This document shows, one piece after another, positions 28,375-37,700 of a DNA stretch of 64,000 nucleotides. Numbering within the stretch: the stretch's first letter is position 1; each line of letters begins with the position of its first letter. This stretch comes from Bacteroides zoogleoformans (GTDB lineage: Bacteria > Bacteroidota > Bacteroidia > Bacteroidales > Bacteroidaceae), in assembly GCF_002998435.1 (NCBI RefSeq), contig NZ_CP027231.1:2025001-2089000 (forward strand), given 5' to 3'. The position numbers and the translations under genes are program-made. The notes under the pieces are model-generated. The model searched no databases and was not told where the DNA came from. It saw nothing but the letters and a program-made list of their open reading frames with translations.

Positions 28375-29352
28375 TTATTCAATGGTGATTGTTTGCTGTT
28401 CCATGTCGTAGTGGAAAGTAAAGTGAAGGTCGTTTTGCAGGATGCGCAGTGCATAGTCGATACCGTCTGTTTGACGGAACTTGCCGGTATAAGAGTACTT
28501 TAAAACCTTTTTATTCTTGACAAGTATTCTGGTGGCAAAGTATTTCTCAAAAGTTTGCATGATGTCGCTGAACGGTTGGTTCCTTATACTGATTATTCCT
28601 TCTTTCCAGAGATAAGCATTATAGTCGGTCACGGTGCTTACTTTCAGACATCCTTTTTCTAATGAGACCTTTTCGTGCGGTTTTAGTATAACAGAATCGG
28701 GTTCTTTTCCTTTGGAAGTTACTTTTACGCTACCTTCCATCAAGCAGGTTTCAAATTTCGTTGTATGTGGATAGGCTTCTACATTGAAATGAGTGCCCAA
28801 CACTTCGATATCGCATTTGTCGGTTTCTACGATGAACGGATTTTTCGCCTGATGGGTCACTTCGAAATAGGCCTCTCCGTGCAGGGTTACACGTCTGAGA
28901 CCGGAGGAAGCAAAAGATGTCGGGTATTTTAAGGTAGTGCAGGCATTGAGCCATACGGTTGTGCCGTCGGGCAGGGTTACCTGCGTGCGTTGTCCTGCCG
29001 GTGCATATACCGAGCATAAAGCCGGAATCATTTCATCGTGTGCGGTATATTGGTGATATATCTGTGTGACGAGAAACGTCAATATTACTGCTGCTGCTAT
29101 TTTTATCAGATTACGGATTTGTATGCGCTTTGCTGGGGTTGCTTTTATATGCTTGGCATTCTCTTCTTCCTGTATGAAGTTGATCATATCGAAGAGTTTG
29201 CGTTGTGCATTGAATTCCCGTAGATTCTCTTCCGAACGCTCCACCCATTCTTTTATTTCCATTCTTTCGTCAAGACTTGCTTCGCCGCTAAAAAAACGAA
29301 AAAGAGCCTCTTTCTGTACATATTGTGTGCTGTCTGCATATTGTTTTTTCAT
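28375..29352 (-). CDS. FecR-family anti-sigma factor
   Basis: 325 residues. An N-terminal cytoplasmic anti-sigma part (about 1-75), one membrane helix (about 82-100, KIAAAVILTFLVTQIY), then a periplasmic FecR domain (about 115-215, TLPDGTTVWLNACTTLKYP) and a DUF4974-like C-terminal domain (about 255-325). It holds the ECF sigma factor at the membrane until the STN domain of the SusC partner signals. It starts 34 bp after the sigma gene stop. Confidence 0.93.
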   Translation of the reverse strand: MKKQYADSTQYVQKEALFRFFSGEASLDERMEIKEWVERSEENLREFNAQRKLFDMINFIQEEENAKHIKATPAKRIQIRNLIKIAAAVILTFLVTQIYHQYTAHDEMIPALCSVYAPAGQRTQVTLPDGTTVWLNACTTLKYPTSFASSGLRRVTLHGEAYFEVTHQAKNPFIVETDKCDIEVLGTHFNVEAYPHTTKFETCLMEGSVKVTSKGKEPDSVILKPHEKVSLEKGCLKVSTVTDYNAYLWKEGIISIRNQPFSDIMQTFEKYFATRILVKNKKVLKYSYTGKFRQTDGIDYALRILQNDLHFTFHYDMEQQTITIE

Positions 29353-29386
29353 TATAAGTAGATTTTGGGGGTTTATTATAATACAA

Positions 29387-29974
29387 CTACCCCCATCGTC
29401 CCCCTAGTGAGAAAAAGGAAAAAAACAAGAAAAGGAAAGGAAAATAGTCTTTTAGCGATATTCGAAAAGCTTTCAATGCTTTACTTATATGGAACTCTAC
29501 TCCTTTTACGGAAATGTTTGTAGCCGTGGCTATTTCGGAGTAGCTCTTTCCATCGAATCTGCTCATTATGAAAATTTGGCGGGTGCGTGCCGGAAGTGAT
29601 TGTAGTGTCTCGTTAATTATTTGTCTTATTTCATTTGAGAAGAAATTTGTGGGGTCACAACTTTCCAATTGATTGATACGTGCATGCAGTTCCCACTTCT
29701 GATATTCTGTCAGACTGATAGAAGCGGTATCTACCACACGTTGGTGTTTCAAATGGTTGAGACATTTGTTCTTGATGGAAGTCAGTATGTAAGAAGCAGC
29801 CTCTTTTTCTGAGCAGAGCAGATTCTTTTCCCAGAAATCGGAAAAAGCGTCTGCCGTAAGGTCGGCTGCTACTGTGTAATCGTGTACATAAGTGAATGCA
29901 AACCGCAAAAAGGCCGTTTTGTATGTGCGGTAAACGGTGTTGAACAACGATTCATATTCTATGCTTCTATTCAT
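29387..29974 (-). CDS. ECF-type RNA polymerase sigma factor
   Basis: 195 residues. Sigma region 2 (about 15-85, with FLRFAFTYVHDYTVAADLTAD and DFWEK) and region 4 (about 120-172, with LPARTRQIFIMSRFDGKSYSEIA and a helix-turn-helix). It is the Bacteroidetes type paired with FecR and STN-SusC proteins. It probably drives the SusC/SusD/phosphatase genes and itself. The C-terminal tail is rich in Phe and Leu (FPFLFLFFSFFSL), which may tether it near the membrane; this is unusual. Confidence 0.93.
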   Translation of the reverse strand: MNRSIEYESLFNTVYRTYKTAFLRFAFTYVHDYTVAADLTADAFSDFWEKNLLCSEKEAASYILTSIKNKCLNHLKHQRVVDTASISLTEYQKWELHARINQLESCDPTNFFSNEIRQIINETLQSLPARTRQIFIMSRFDGKSYSEIATATNISVKGVEFHISKALKAFRISLKDYFPFLFLFFSFFSLGGRWG

Positions 29975-30011
29975 TATGGTGATAAAAGAATTTCGGTTGG
30001 GTAATCATTGG

Positions 30012-30050
30012 CAAAGATATCTGTTAACCTGAATTCTAAGACCTCAGGTT
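30012..30050 (-). promoter_or_regulatory. Probable promoter and operator-like inverted repeat for the sigma gene
   Basis: On the - strand TATCTTTG (30012-30019) matches TAnnTTTG and lies 38 bp before the sigma start. An inverted repeat AACCTGA (30026-30032) and TCAGGTT (30044-30050) overlaps the expected -33 position. It could be an operator or the terminator stem of ybeY, although no T run follows. Confidence 0.45.
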
Positions 30051-30084
30051 ATTAATATTTACCTGTGATGCAAGTGCGAGCATA

Positions 30085-30507
30085 TCATTTCGGTGCTCTC
30101 ATCTCCAGCGCCTTGTTCTCCGCCGCCTCCATCTGTTCCCGTTCGCCCGGCCCTTTGTCGTTGATACCGCAAAGGTGGAGGATGCCGTGGATGACGACGC
30201 GGTGCAATTCTCTTTCATAATCATTGCCGGCAAACTGTTCCGCATTGGTGCGCACGGTGTCGAGGCTGATGAAGAGGTCGCCGTTGAGGCGGTTTCCCTC
30301 GCAGTAGTCGAAGGTGATGATGTCCGTGTAATAGTCGTGTTGCAGATAGTGGCGGTTCACTTCAAGGATTTTCTCGTCCGAACAGAAGATATAGGTGATT
30401 TCACCGATTCTTTTGCCGTATGAGGCAGCCACGGACTTGATCCATTCCGTTGTCTCGTGTTTCTTGAGGGCGGGCATTTCGATGCCTTCAGCGTGGTAGC
30501 TAATCAT
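30085..30507 (-). CDS. ybeY: Endoribonuclease YbeY (rRNA maturation factor)
   Basis: 140 residues, the usual length. The zinc-binding motif HGILHLCGINDK is at about 110-121; the third ligand, His in most YbeY proteins, falls in an IND rather than D-H context, as is common in Bacteroidetes. Also the GDLFIS strand at about 75. It takes part in 16S rRNA 3' end processing and ribosome quality control in the cytoplasm. It is downstream of the membrane protein gene on the same strand, separated by a 153-bp pyrimidine-rich spacer with imperfect ACRTCT repeats. Confidence 0.92.
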   Translation of the reverse strand: MISYHAEGIEMPALKKHETTEWIKSVAASYGKRIGEITYIFCSDEKILEVNRHYLQHDYYTDIITFDYCEGNRLNGDLFISLDTVRTNAEQFAGNDYERELHRVVIHGILHLCGINDKGPGEREQMEAAENKALEMRAPK

Positions 30508-30660
30508 GTCTGTATATCGTTTTTTTAATATTTTGTATCCTTTCCGGTTTCTAATAATCCCTCATCGCCCACATACAGCCTGACATCTGACATCTCTTAC
30601 GTCTCTTATGTCTTGTTTCTCTAACGTCTAACATCTTACGCCTCTTCCCTCTACCATCTG

Positions 30661-31902
30661 TCAAACCTCCCCGAAGAAGAAAATATAACTGATGATGATG
30701 GCGGCGATGATGCCGGAGAAGTCGGCAATCAGACCGCAGGTCACGGCATTGCGTGTTTTGGTGATGCCCACGCTGCCGAAATATACGGCAAGGATGTAGA
30801 ACGTGGTGTCCGAAGCCCCACGGGCCACGCAACTCATGCGGCCCACGAACGAGTCGGCTCCATACTGCTTCATGGTGTCAATCATCAACCCGTTAGCTCC
30901 GCTGCCGCTCAGTGACTTCATCAGGGCGGTGGGCAAAGCTCCTACGAAACTCGTGTCCACTCCGAGCAGCCCTACGGCACGGCCGATACCGTCTATCAAT
31001 AAATCCATTGCTCCGGAAGTGCGAAAAACGGCGATTCCAACGAGGAAAGCCACTAAATAAGGTATGATGCGCACGGCGGTGGTGAAACCCTCTTTCGCTC
31101 CTTCGATGAAGGCGTCGTACACATTGATTTTCTTCCACAGTCCCCAAAGGATGAACAGCAGGATGATGGAGAACAGCAGGATGTTGGCTATCAGGGTGGA
31201 GTATGTGCCCATTTCGGTACGCTCGATGCGTGTAAACAGATAAATCAGTGCGGCGAAAAAGAGGCTGATGCAACCTATCAGGATGAGTATGGGCTTGTTC
31301 AGCAGGTTGATGCGCTGGGCTATGCTGACGGCGATTACACCGACAAGGGTAGAGACGGCGGTCGTTATCAGTGTGGGGATGAAGATATCCGTGGGCTGTG
31401 CCGCACCCATCTGCGCGCGATACATCATGATGCTGACAGGGATAAGTATCAGCCCCGAAGTGTTGAGCACGAGGAACATTACCATCGGGTTGGTGGCGGT
31501 GTCTTTCTTGGGGTTGAGCTCCTGAAGCTCTTTCATGGCTTTCAGCCCCATGGGCGTGGCGGCATTATCCAATCCCAGCATATTGGCGGAGAGGTTCATG
31601 AAAATGGAACCCATGGCGGGATGTCCTTTCGGTATTTCGGGGAATAGGCGGCAGAACACCGGGCTCAGCCAGCGCGAAAGCGCATTGATCATGCCGCTGT
31701 TTTCGCCTATCTTCATCACGCCCAGCCAGAGGGCGAGTATTCCCGTCAATCCCAAAGATATCTCGAACGCTGTTTTGGAAGAGGAGAACGTGGAGTTGAC
31801 AAGTTCCGTGAATATCTCCGTGTCGCCCGTGAAGATGAGCCGGCAAAGGGCCACGATGAATGCGATGACGAAAAATGCTACCCAGATATAATTTAAAACC
31901 AT
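30661..31902 (-). CDS. SpmA/SpmB-like nucleoside recognition (Gate) domain membrane protein
   Basis: 413 residues, largely hydrophobic, with about ten predicted membrane segments. Two Gate domains are fused: the N-terminal half matches SpmA (GLTGILALWLGVMKIGE, LSANMLGLDNAATPMGLKA) and the C-terminal half SpmB (VRIIPYLVAFLVGIAVFR, SGANGLMIDTMKQYG, ARGASDTTFYILAVYFG). In spore formers the two proteins are separate and linked to core dehydration. In non-sporulating Bacteroides the role is unknown. Start ATG 31902. It is 27 bp after the M28 peptidase gene, so probably co-transcribed. Confidence 0.88.
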   Translation of the reverse strand: MVLNYIWVAFFVIAFIVALCRLIFTGDTEIFTELVNSTFSSSKTAFEISLGLTGILALWLGVMKIGENSGMINALSRWLSPVFCRLFPEIPKGHPAMGSIFMNLSANMLGLDNAATPMGLKAMKELQELNPKKDTATNPMVMFLVLNTSGLILIPVSIMMYRAQMGAAQPTDIFIPTLITTAVSTLVGVIAVSIAQRINLLNKPILILIGCISLFFAALIYLFTRIERTEMGTYSTLIANILLFSIILLFILWGLWKKINVYDAFIEGAKEGFTTAVRIIPYLVAFLVGIAVFRTSGAMDLLIDGIGRAVGLLGVDTSFVGALPTALMKSLSGSGANGLMIDTMKQYGADSFVGRMSCVARGASDTTFYILAVYFGSVGITKTRNAVTCGLIADFSGIIAAIIISYIFFFGEV

Positions 31903-31929
31903 GTATCGTTACGTTGTTTTGTATATGGA

Positions 31930-32931
31930 TTAATAGTTGTTCTCGTTGGCGAGGTTCCATGCGTTGAGAAACGCCGCTTTGGTTATTTCGACCACTTTTT
32001 CCCAGTTCAGGCGGTCGGCATGGTCCGAAGGGCGGTGGTAGTCGGGATGTCCGTCCGTGTGATACCAGATGACGGGGATGCCTTGCAGGGCAAAGGAGGC
32101 GTTGTCGCTTCCGCCTACGGGATTGTCCCAGGCACGGTAGTCGGGTTGCAGCTTCAGTCCGTGGCGTGCAACGTCCTGCTTCAGCCAGTCGCCGAAAGCG
32201 GGATGGCCGGCGGTATAGAAGTAGACTACGTGTTGCGGTTGTTCGGGCTTGTTGTTTCGGCCTATCATGTCGAAGTTGAGGTAGCCTTTCACTTGGCTGA
32301 TGAAGGGGGATGTCTGTACGAAATACCGGGAGCCGAGCAGTCCTTTCTCTTCGCCGTCCCAGAAAGCGAAGACAACCGTTCGCAACGGTCGGTGCCCCGA
32401 AGCCCGGAATGCGCGTGCTATCTGCAATACGGCCGAAACGCCCGAAGCATTGTCGTCGGCGCCGTTGTATATGGCATCATCGGCAAGGGTGCAGTCCATG
32501 CCCAGATGGTCGAAGTGCGCACCTACCACTACATACTCATCGCTACGCCGCCCCGGAATGACTCCTAACACGTTGCTCATGTGCAACGAACGGTACACGC
32601 CTTGTTTCAAACGGGCGACGGAGTCGGGGTGTACTTCCCATCTGTCCCGTTGCCAGCGTTCTTTGCCGCATGCCTCGAAAGGTTGGTAATACGTGCTATC
32701 TAACGGCTCAATACCGGCTTCTTTCAGGCAGGAGGCCAAGTAGCGTGCCGCTATGCGTGCACCGTGCGTGCCGGCTTCGCGTCCTTGCAGCTCGTCGTCG
32801 GCCAGAAAGCGTACAATGGCTTCGGCCGAAGCGCGGTTGATGCTTTGCAGTCCTTTTTCTTGCGGTGATTGCGCATGCAAGGACAACGCGAAGGAAAGGC
32901 AACAGATTATTCCTAAAAAGACTTTATACAT
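31930..32931 (-). CDS. M28-family zinc metallopeptidase (aminopeptidase), secreted
   Basis: 333 residues with a signal peptide (ends near LHAQ). Metal ligands fit the M28 pattern: His in GAHFDHLG, bridging Asp in NGADDNASG, Glu pair in DGEEKG, Asp in LNFDMIGR and His in YHTDGHPDYHRPSD. It removes N-terminal amino acids from peptides in the periplasm or outside. First gene of the M28-SpmAB-like-ybeY run, behind a promoter shared back to back with the AlkD-like gene. Confidence 0.93.
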   Translation of the reverse strand: MYKVFLGIICCLSFALSLHAQSPQEKGLQSINRASAEAIVRFLADDELQGREAGTHGARIAARYLASCLKEAGIEPLDSTYYQPFEACGKERWQRDRWEVHPDSVARLKQGVYRSLHMSNVLGVIPGRRSDEYVVVGAHFDHLGMDCTLADDAIYNGADDNASGVSAVLQIARAFRASGHRPLRTVVFAFWDGEEKGLLGSRYFVQTSPFISQVKGYLNFDMIGRNNKPEQPQHVVYFYTAGHPAFGDWLKQDVARHGLKLQPDYRAWDNPVGGSDNASFALQGIPVIWYHTDGHPDYHRPSDHADRLNWEKVVEITKAAFLNAWNLANENNY

Positions 32932-32969
32932 CGTTGTACGGTTTTATGGATGGTACACATAATCAGTTG

Positions 32970-32977
32970 CAAAATTA
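32970..32977 (-). promoter_or_regulatory. -7 element for the M28 peptidase gene
   Basis: The - strand reads TAATTTTG, a match to TAnnTTTG, 39 bp before the start codon. It is divergent from the element at 33011. Confidence 0.5.
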
Positions 32978-33010
32978 CGGATAACTTTCGATAGTTCTAT
33001 ATAAATATAG

Positions 33011-33018
33011 TATTTTTG
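33011..33018 (+). promoter_or_regulatory. -7 element for the AlkD-like gene
   Basis: TATTTTTG matches TAnnTTTG, 45 bp before the ATG at 33063. TTTCG at 32986-32990 may be a weak -33 element. Confidence 0.5.
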
Positions 33019-33062
33019 TCTGCTGACGAATGTATTCGGAATAAGTGTAAATGAAATAGCGA

Positions 33063-33833
33063 ATGATGAAAAAGAAGAGTGACACACCGGAAGGCGTTGA
33101 TTTGAAGCGTCTCCTTTCGGCGGAGGAAGTAGCCGAAAGAGTAGCCTGCATACAGCAAGAGTTGGAAGCATATATCGACCCTGTAAAGAAAGAGGTTCTG
33201 CCCCGTTTCTTCAAGACCGGGAAGGGGCAGTATGGCGAAGGCGACAAGTTTCTGGGTGTGATTGTGCCTAATACGCGTTTGGTGGCCAAGATGCACAAGG
33301 ACGAGCCTTTCGGGGTGATGGCGGCATTGCTGCAAAGCCCATGGCACGAATGCAGGCTCTGTGCTTTGCTGATGTTGCTGGAACGCTTTAAAAAGAGCGA
33401 TGAAAAGGGAAGAAAATCAATCTACGAGTTCTACCTTTCGCAAACCTCTCGCATCAATAACTGGGATTTGGTGGACTTGTCCGCTCCCGGCATCGTGGGC
33501 GAGTACTTGAAAGACAAATCGCGCGATGAATTGTATCGCTTGGCGGACAGCCCGTTGCTTTGGGAGCGGCGCATAGCGGTGGTGGCTACCTATACGCTTA
33601 TCAAAAACCACGATTTCATCGATATTCTGGCTCTTTCCGAGCGCCTGCTCCACCATAAGCACGACCTGATGCAGAAAGCCGTGGGCTGGATGCTTCGCGA
33701 AATGGGCAAGCGCGACAAGGACTTGTTGGTGCAATTTCTGGAGAAGCATTGCAAGACGATGCCCCGCACCATGCTGCGCTATGCCATCGAGAAGTTTCCG
33801 GAAGAGGAGCGGAGGGAATTCATGAAGCGTTGA
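33063..33833 (+). CDS. AlkD-like DNA alkylation repair protein
   Basis: 256 residues, slightly longer than typical AlkD (about 230). HEAT-like helical repeats throughout, with the family segments RFFKTGKGQYGEGDKFLGV near 50, WHECRLCALLML near 98 and WDLVDLSAPGIVGEYL near 140. AlkD enzymes excise bulky or cationic alkylated purines without base flipping. ATG-ATG at 33063 and 33066 leaves the start uncertain by one codon. Single-gene unit with its own promoter. Confidence 0.85.
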   Translation: MMKKKSDTPEGVDLKRLLSAEEVAERVACIQQELEAYIDPVKKEVLPRFFKTGKGQYGEGDKFLGVIVPNTRLVAKMHKDEPFGVMAALLQSPWHECRLCALLMLLERFKKSDEKGRKSIYEFYLSQTSRINNWDLVDLSAPGIVGEYLKDKSRDELYRLADSPLLWERRIAVVATYTLIKNHDFIDILALSERLLHHKHDLMQKAVGWMLREMGKRDKDLLVQFLEKHCKTMPRTMLRYAIEKFPEEERREFMKR

Positions 33834-33873
33834 TTTATGTGGCTTTCGTTGTTAGGAATTCGGTAAGATATCT

Positions 33874-33881
33874 TATATTTG
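33874..33881 (+). promoter_or_regulatory. -7 element for the DUF4348 gene
   Basis: TATATTTG matches the consensus, with TTG at 33849-33851 22 bp upstream. The start codon is 24 bp downstream. Confidence 0.6.
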
Positions 33882-33904
33882 CGCCCATAAAAACAACCTG
33901 TTTT

Positions 33905-34423
33905 ATGATGAAGGCAATTCGCTATGCGCTGTGCCTGTTCGCAGTGCTTTTGCTGTCGGTTTCGAGTGGGCGGGCAGCAGCCGATGAGGAAGATTTCAAT
34001 ACATTCCTCAGGAATTTCACATCCGGTGCTTCCTTCCAGTATTCCCGCATCAAGTTTCCGCTGAAGTCGCCCATTGTCTTGCTGAAGGACGACGGAGAGA
34101 CGGAACAGACTTTTCCCTTCACCCGCGAGAAGTGGGCCTTGCTGGACGAGGAGACCTTGAAAGAGGGAAAGATTACGGAAGAGGAGGGTGGCGTCTATAC
34201 CTCTCACTTCACGTTAGACGAACCGGACCATAAGGAATTCGAAGCCGGATATGACGAGTCCGAAGTATCGCTGCGTGTCGTATTTGAACGGATAGGCGGC
34301 AAATGGTATGTCACCGACTGCTACACCGACTGGTATAACCCCGATCTCCCTATCGGCGAACTCAAAGAGACCATCCGTATGGTGCAGGAAGAGAACAAAG
34401 CATTTGAAGAACTGCATCCTTAA
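33905..34423 (+). CDS. DUF4348 domain protein, exported
   Basis: 172 residues from ATG 33905 (an ATG at 33908 follows immediately) with a signal peptide (LCLFAVLLLSVSSGRAA). The rest has the family-typical segments FLRNFTSGASFQYSRIKFPL and GGKWYVTDCYTDWYNPDLP. DUF4348 proteins are found in Bacteroidales and have no assigned role. An upstream in-frame ATG at 33749 lies inside the AlkD-like gene and behind the promoter, so it is rejected. Confidence 0.75.
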   Translation: MMKAIRYALCLFAVLLLSVSSGRAAADEEDFNTFLRNFTSGASFQYSRIKFPLKSPIVLLKDDGETEQTFPFTREKWALLDEETLKEGKITEEEGGVYTSHFTLDEPDHKEFEAGYDESEVSLRVVFERIGGKWYVTDCYTDWYNPDLPIGELKETIRMVQEENKAFEELHP

Positions 34424-34439
34424 AGATATGATCCACAAA

Positions 34440-34505
34440 CATAAATCTCTATCGTAAAAGACACAAGTCTCTGTCTCATCAGGCACAAGCTTCTGTCAAT
34501 ACGGG
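34440..34505. repeat. 22-bp tandem array (array 4, degenerate, about three units)
   Basis: Units start at 34440, 34462 and 34484. They read CATAAATCTCTATCGT, CACAAGTCTCTGTCTC and CACAAGCTTCTGTCAA at their heads. AGACA (34460-34464) and TGTCT form an inverted repeat across the middle unit. It lies 16 bp after the DUF4348 stop and about 290 bp before a SusC gene. The rest of 34424-34798 holds a promoter and no recognisable gene. Confidence 0.7.
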
Positions 34506-34713
34506 AGAATCACCACTACCTTTTCGTTTCCCTCCCTCCTGAAAAAGAGAATGCGGCATGGAGCATGCCGAAAGCTCCATTCCCTTCTGTCGGAGGGAAT
34601 AAAGCGGAAAAAAGAGAATCAAGCAGAAAAGCATGAATCTTTCCGCAGTGAGTTTTGTACGAATTCGCACTATTTGCGTACGATTGACCAACGTTTTTCC
34701 ATCATCTCCCTCT

Positions 34714-34721
34714 TACTTTTG
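34714..34721 (+). promoter_or_regulatory. -7 element of the chondroitin SusC/SusD operon
   Basis: TACTTTTG matches TAnnTTTG, 77 bp before the SusC start. GTTTTT at about 34693-34698 may serve as -33. The linked HTCS gene at 44786-48844 is the expected regulator. Confidence 0.55.
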
Positions 34722-34798
34722 CAATACCGTTCGGCAGAAAGAGCCGGTGGGACAAAGTATAAACAACCTTTATTCATTCAATTACAAAATCAATACTT

Positions 34799-37700
34799 AT
34801 GAAACAAAAAGTAAGCTTCTTTAAAGCATTAAGTATGATGTTGCTCTCCGCGCTCTTCGCCTTGCCCGTCGTGGCGCAGAACCTGACGGTGACGGGCACG
34901 GTGACCGACAACCAGGGCCCGGTGATAGGCGCCTCCATCCAAGTGGACGGCACCGGCAACGGCAGCATCACAGACATCGACGGAAACTACACCCTGCACA
35001 ATGTGCCGGCAAACGCCACCCTTGTATTCTCTTACATCGGCTATCAGACACGGAAGATCGCCGTGGGCGGAAAATCGAACATAGACGTCAAACTCGTGGA
35101 AGACAGCCAGCTGCTGCAAGAAGTGGTGGTGGTGGGCTACGGCGTGCAGCGCAAGAGCGACCTGACCGGCTCGGTTGCCTCGGTGAAAGCCACCGACGCC
35201 TTGAAAAGCACGCCTACCGGCAATGTCTCCGACGCTTTGCAGGGGCGAATGGCCGGCGTATCGGTACTCTCCGGCTCGGGCGACCCCGGGAAGGAGAACA
35301 CCATCCGTGTGCGAGGCATCAACTCCATCACCGCCGAAACCGGTCCGCTGGTAGTAGTCGACGGATTTATCGGCGGCTCGCTTCAGTCTCTCAACCCGGC
35401 TGACGTCCAGTCCATCGAAGTGCTCAAGGACGCTTCGGCAACGGCGGTTTACGGCTCGCGCGGCGCCAATGGCGTCATCCTCGTCACCACCAAGAACCCG
35501 GCCAAAGACAAGCTGACCGTCTCGTTCAACGCCTTCGCCAACTTCAAGACGGTGGCCAAGTACGTCGACACGCTCTCTCCCTACGAGTACGCGCAACTGG
35601 TCAACGACTATGGCAAAGAATACTTCGGCTACGGCGACAACCACTATTACAGCGCCCAGCAGCTGGAAGATTTCCGTACCGGGAAAGCGGGCTTCGACTA
35701 TGCGAAAGAGATATTCAGGAAACCTGCCCTGACGCAGAACTACGAATTGTCCGTGGCCGGCGGCGGAGAGAAGACCACCTTCCTGGCGTCCGTGCGCTTC
35801 CAGAACGACGAAGGCATCATCAAGGCTTCGGAAAGCAGCGTCTATAACTGGCGACTGAAGGTAGATACAAACATCCGCAAGTGGCTGAAGGGCGGCCTGA
35901 ACTTCTACGGCCATTACAGAGAAAGCGCCAATCCGCGCGTCTCCGAATACGACGGCCTGATACAGCAAGCCACGCTCTTCCCCAACACCATCAGCCCGAA
36001 GAACGAGCGCGGAGAGTACAACAACGCCTTCTTCGACGGCTCGCCCAACTACAACCCGATGGGGCACATCTGGGAGGCGAACAACTCCCATCAGACGCTG
36101 GTCAACAACCTGCAGGGCTATGTGGACTTCAAACTGGCGGACGGACTGAACTTCCGCTCGCAACTGGGAGTGACCTTCGAGAACCGGATGAACTCTTCGG
36201 CTGCCGGCGAAAACAGCTATGAGAAGTTCAAGAACAATCGCACCACGGCCGGCACACAAAGCTTTTGGAACCTGTCTTGGCTCAACACCAACCTGCTGAG
36301 CTATGTGAAGGAGTTCAACAAGAATCACCGTGTCAATGCCACCGCCGTGTTCGAGCAGTCGTACAACAACAACTACAGCCACCACACCGTAGCCAATGCC
36401 TTAGACCGGCCCGAACTGGGCTGGGACGCCTTGGGATGGTCTGCCGGCAATCTGGCTAACATCGACTCGGAGCGAATCATCACCACGCTGATGTCCGGCA
36501 TGTTCCGCTTGAACTATGTGTTCATGAACCGGTATATGCTCACCGCTTCCATCCGTGCCGACGGCTCTTCGCGTCTGGCGGACAAGTGGAGCTACTTCCC
36601 GTCGGCCGCATTGGCTTGGGACCTCAAGCAGGAGGCGTTCCTGAAAGACAACACCTTCATCGACCAGCTGAAACTCCGCATCGGCTACGGCTCGGTAGGA
36701 AACCAGTCGGTGGAGGCTTACCGCATCTATTCCAAGATTGTCAACGTGCGCAATGCCGACGGAAGCACCTCGTACAAGATAGACCGCCCTGCCGCTCCCT
36801 ACCTGAAGTGGGAACGTAACGACCAGACGAACATCGGCGTGGACTTCGGCTTCTTCAACGGACGCCTGCGCATCAGTGCCGATTGGTATAACAAGCTGTC
36901 GAAGGACATCTTGCTGGAATTGGCCCAGCCCACACACTTGGGACACGGCTCCGCGTTGAGGAACTCGGGCAAGATAAAGAATACCGGTGTGGAACTGACC
37001 ATCGGCGCAGACCCCGTTGCCGGAAAGGCTTTCAGCTGGCATTCGGACCTCACGCTGTCTCACAACAAAGGCACTTTCGAGAACATCCCCACCCAGAACC
37101 GCCGCCAGCAACAAGCCGGAAACTATCAGAACCAGATCTTCCAGATGATAGAGGGAGAGAAGCTGGGCACCTTCTACGGCTATACATCCGCCGGCATCTG
37201 GCAGAAGGACGAGGTAGACGCCCCGTTCGTGGATGGCAACGGAGTGAAGAACGGCAAAACCAACGGCCAGACTTACAAGGTGGTTGCGGGCAACATCAAA
37301 CTGGCCGACCTGAACAAGGACGGCGTCATCAACGAGGCAGACCAGGGCGTGATAGGATGCGGGCAGCCCACTTTCAACTGGGGATGGAGCAACACCTTCA
37401 ACTACCGCAACTTCGACTTCTCTTTCTTCGTGGTAGGATTTCACGGTTTCGACATCTACAACGCCACCGAACACATGGCTATCAGCGGCATCAGGGCGCA
37501 GAGCAAAGCCCCGGTGGTTCCGCTGCGCAAGTGGCAGAACCGCTGGACGCCCACGAACACCGATACCGACGTTCCGGGCTTCGTCAAGGGCGGCAATACG
37601 TACGTCAACAGATACATGAGCCGCTACGTGGAAGACGGCAGCTTCATCAAGATGAAGAGCATCACGCTGGGCTATACCTTGCCCGAGAAATGCTGCAAGT

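Noticed and set aside
30541..30660. Pyrimidine-rich stretch with repeated ACATCT/ACGTCT
   Set aside because: Spacing between copies is irregular and there is no inverted repeat, so it does not belong to the 22-bp array group; treated as low-complexity spacer.
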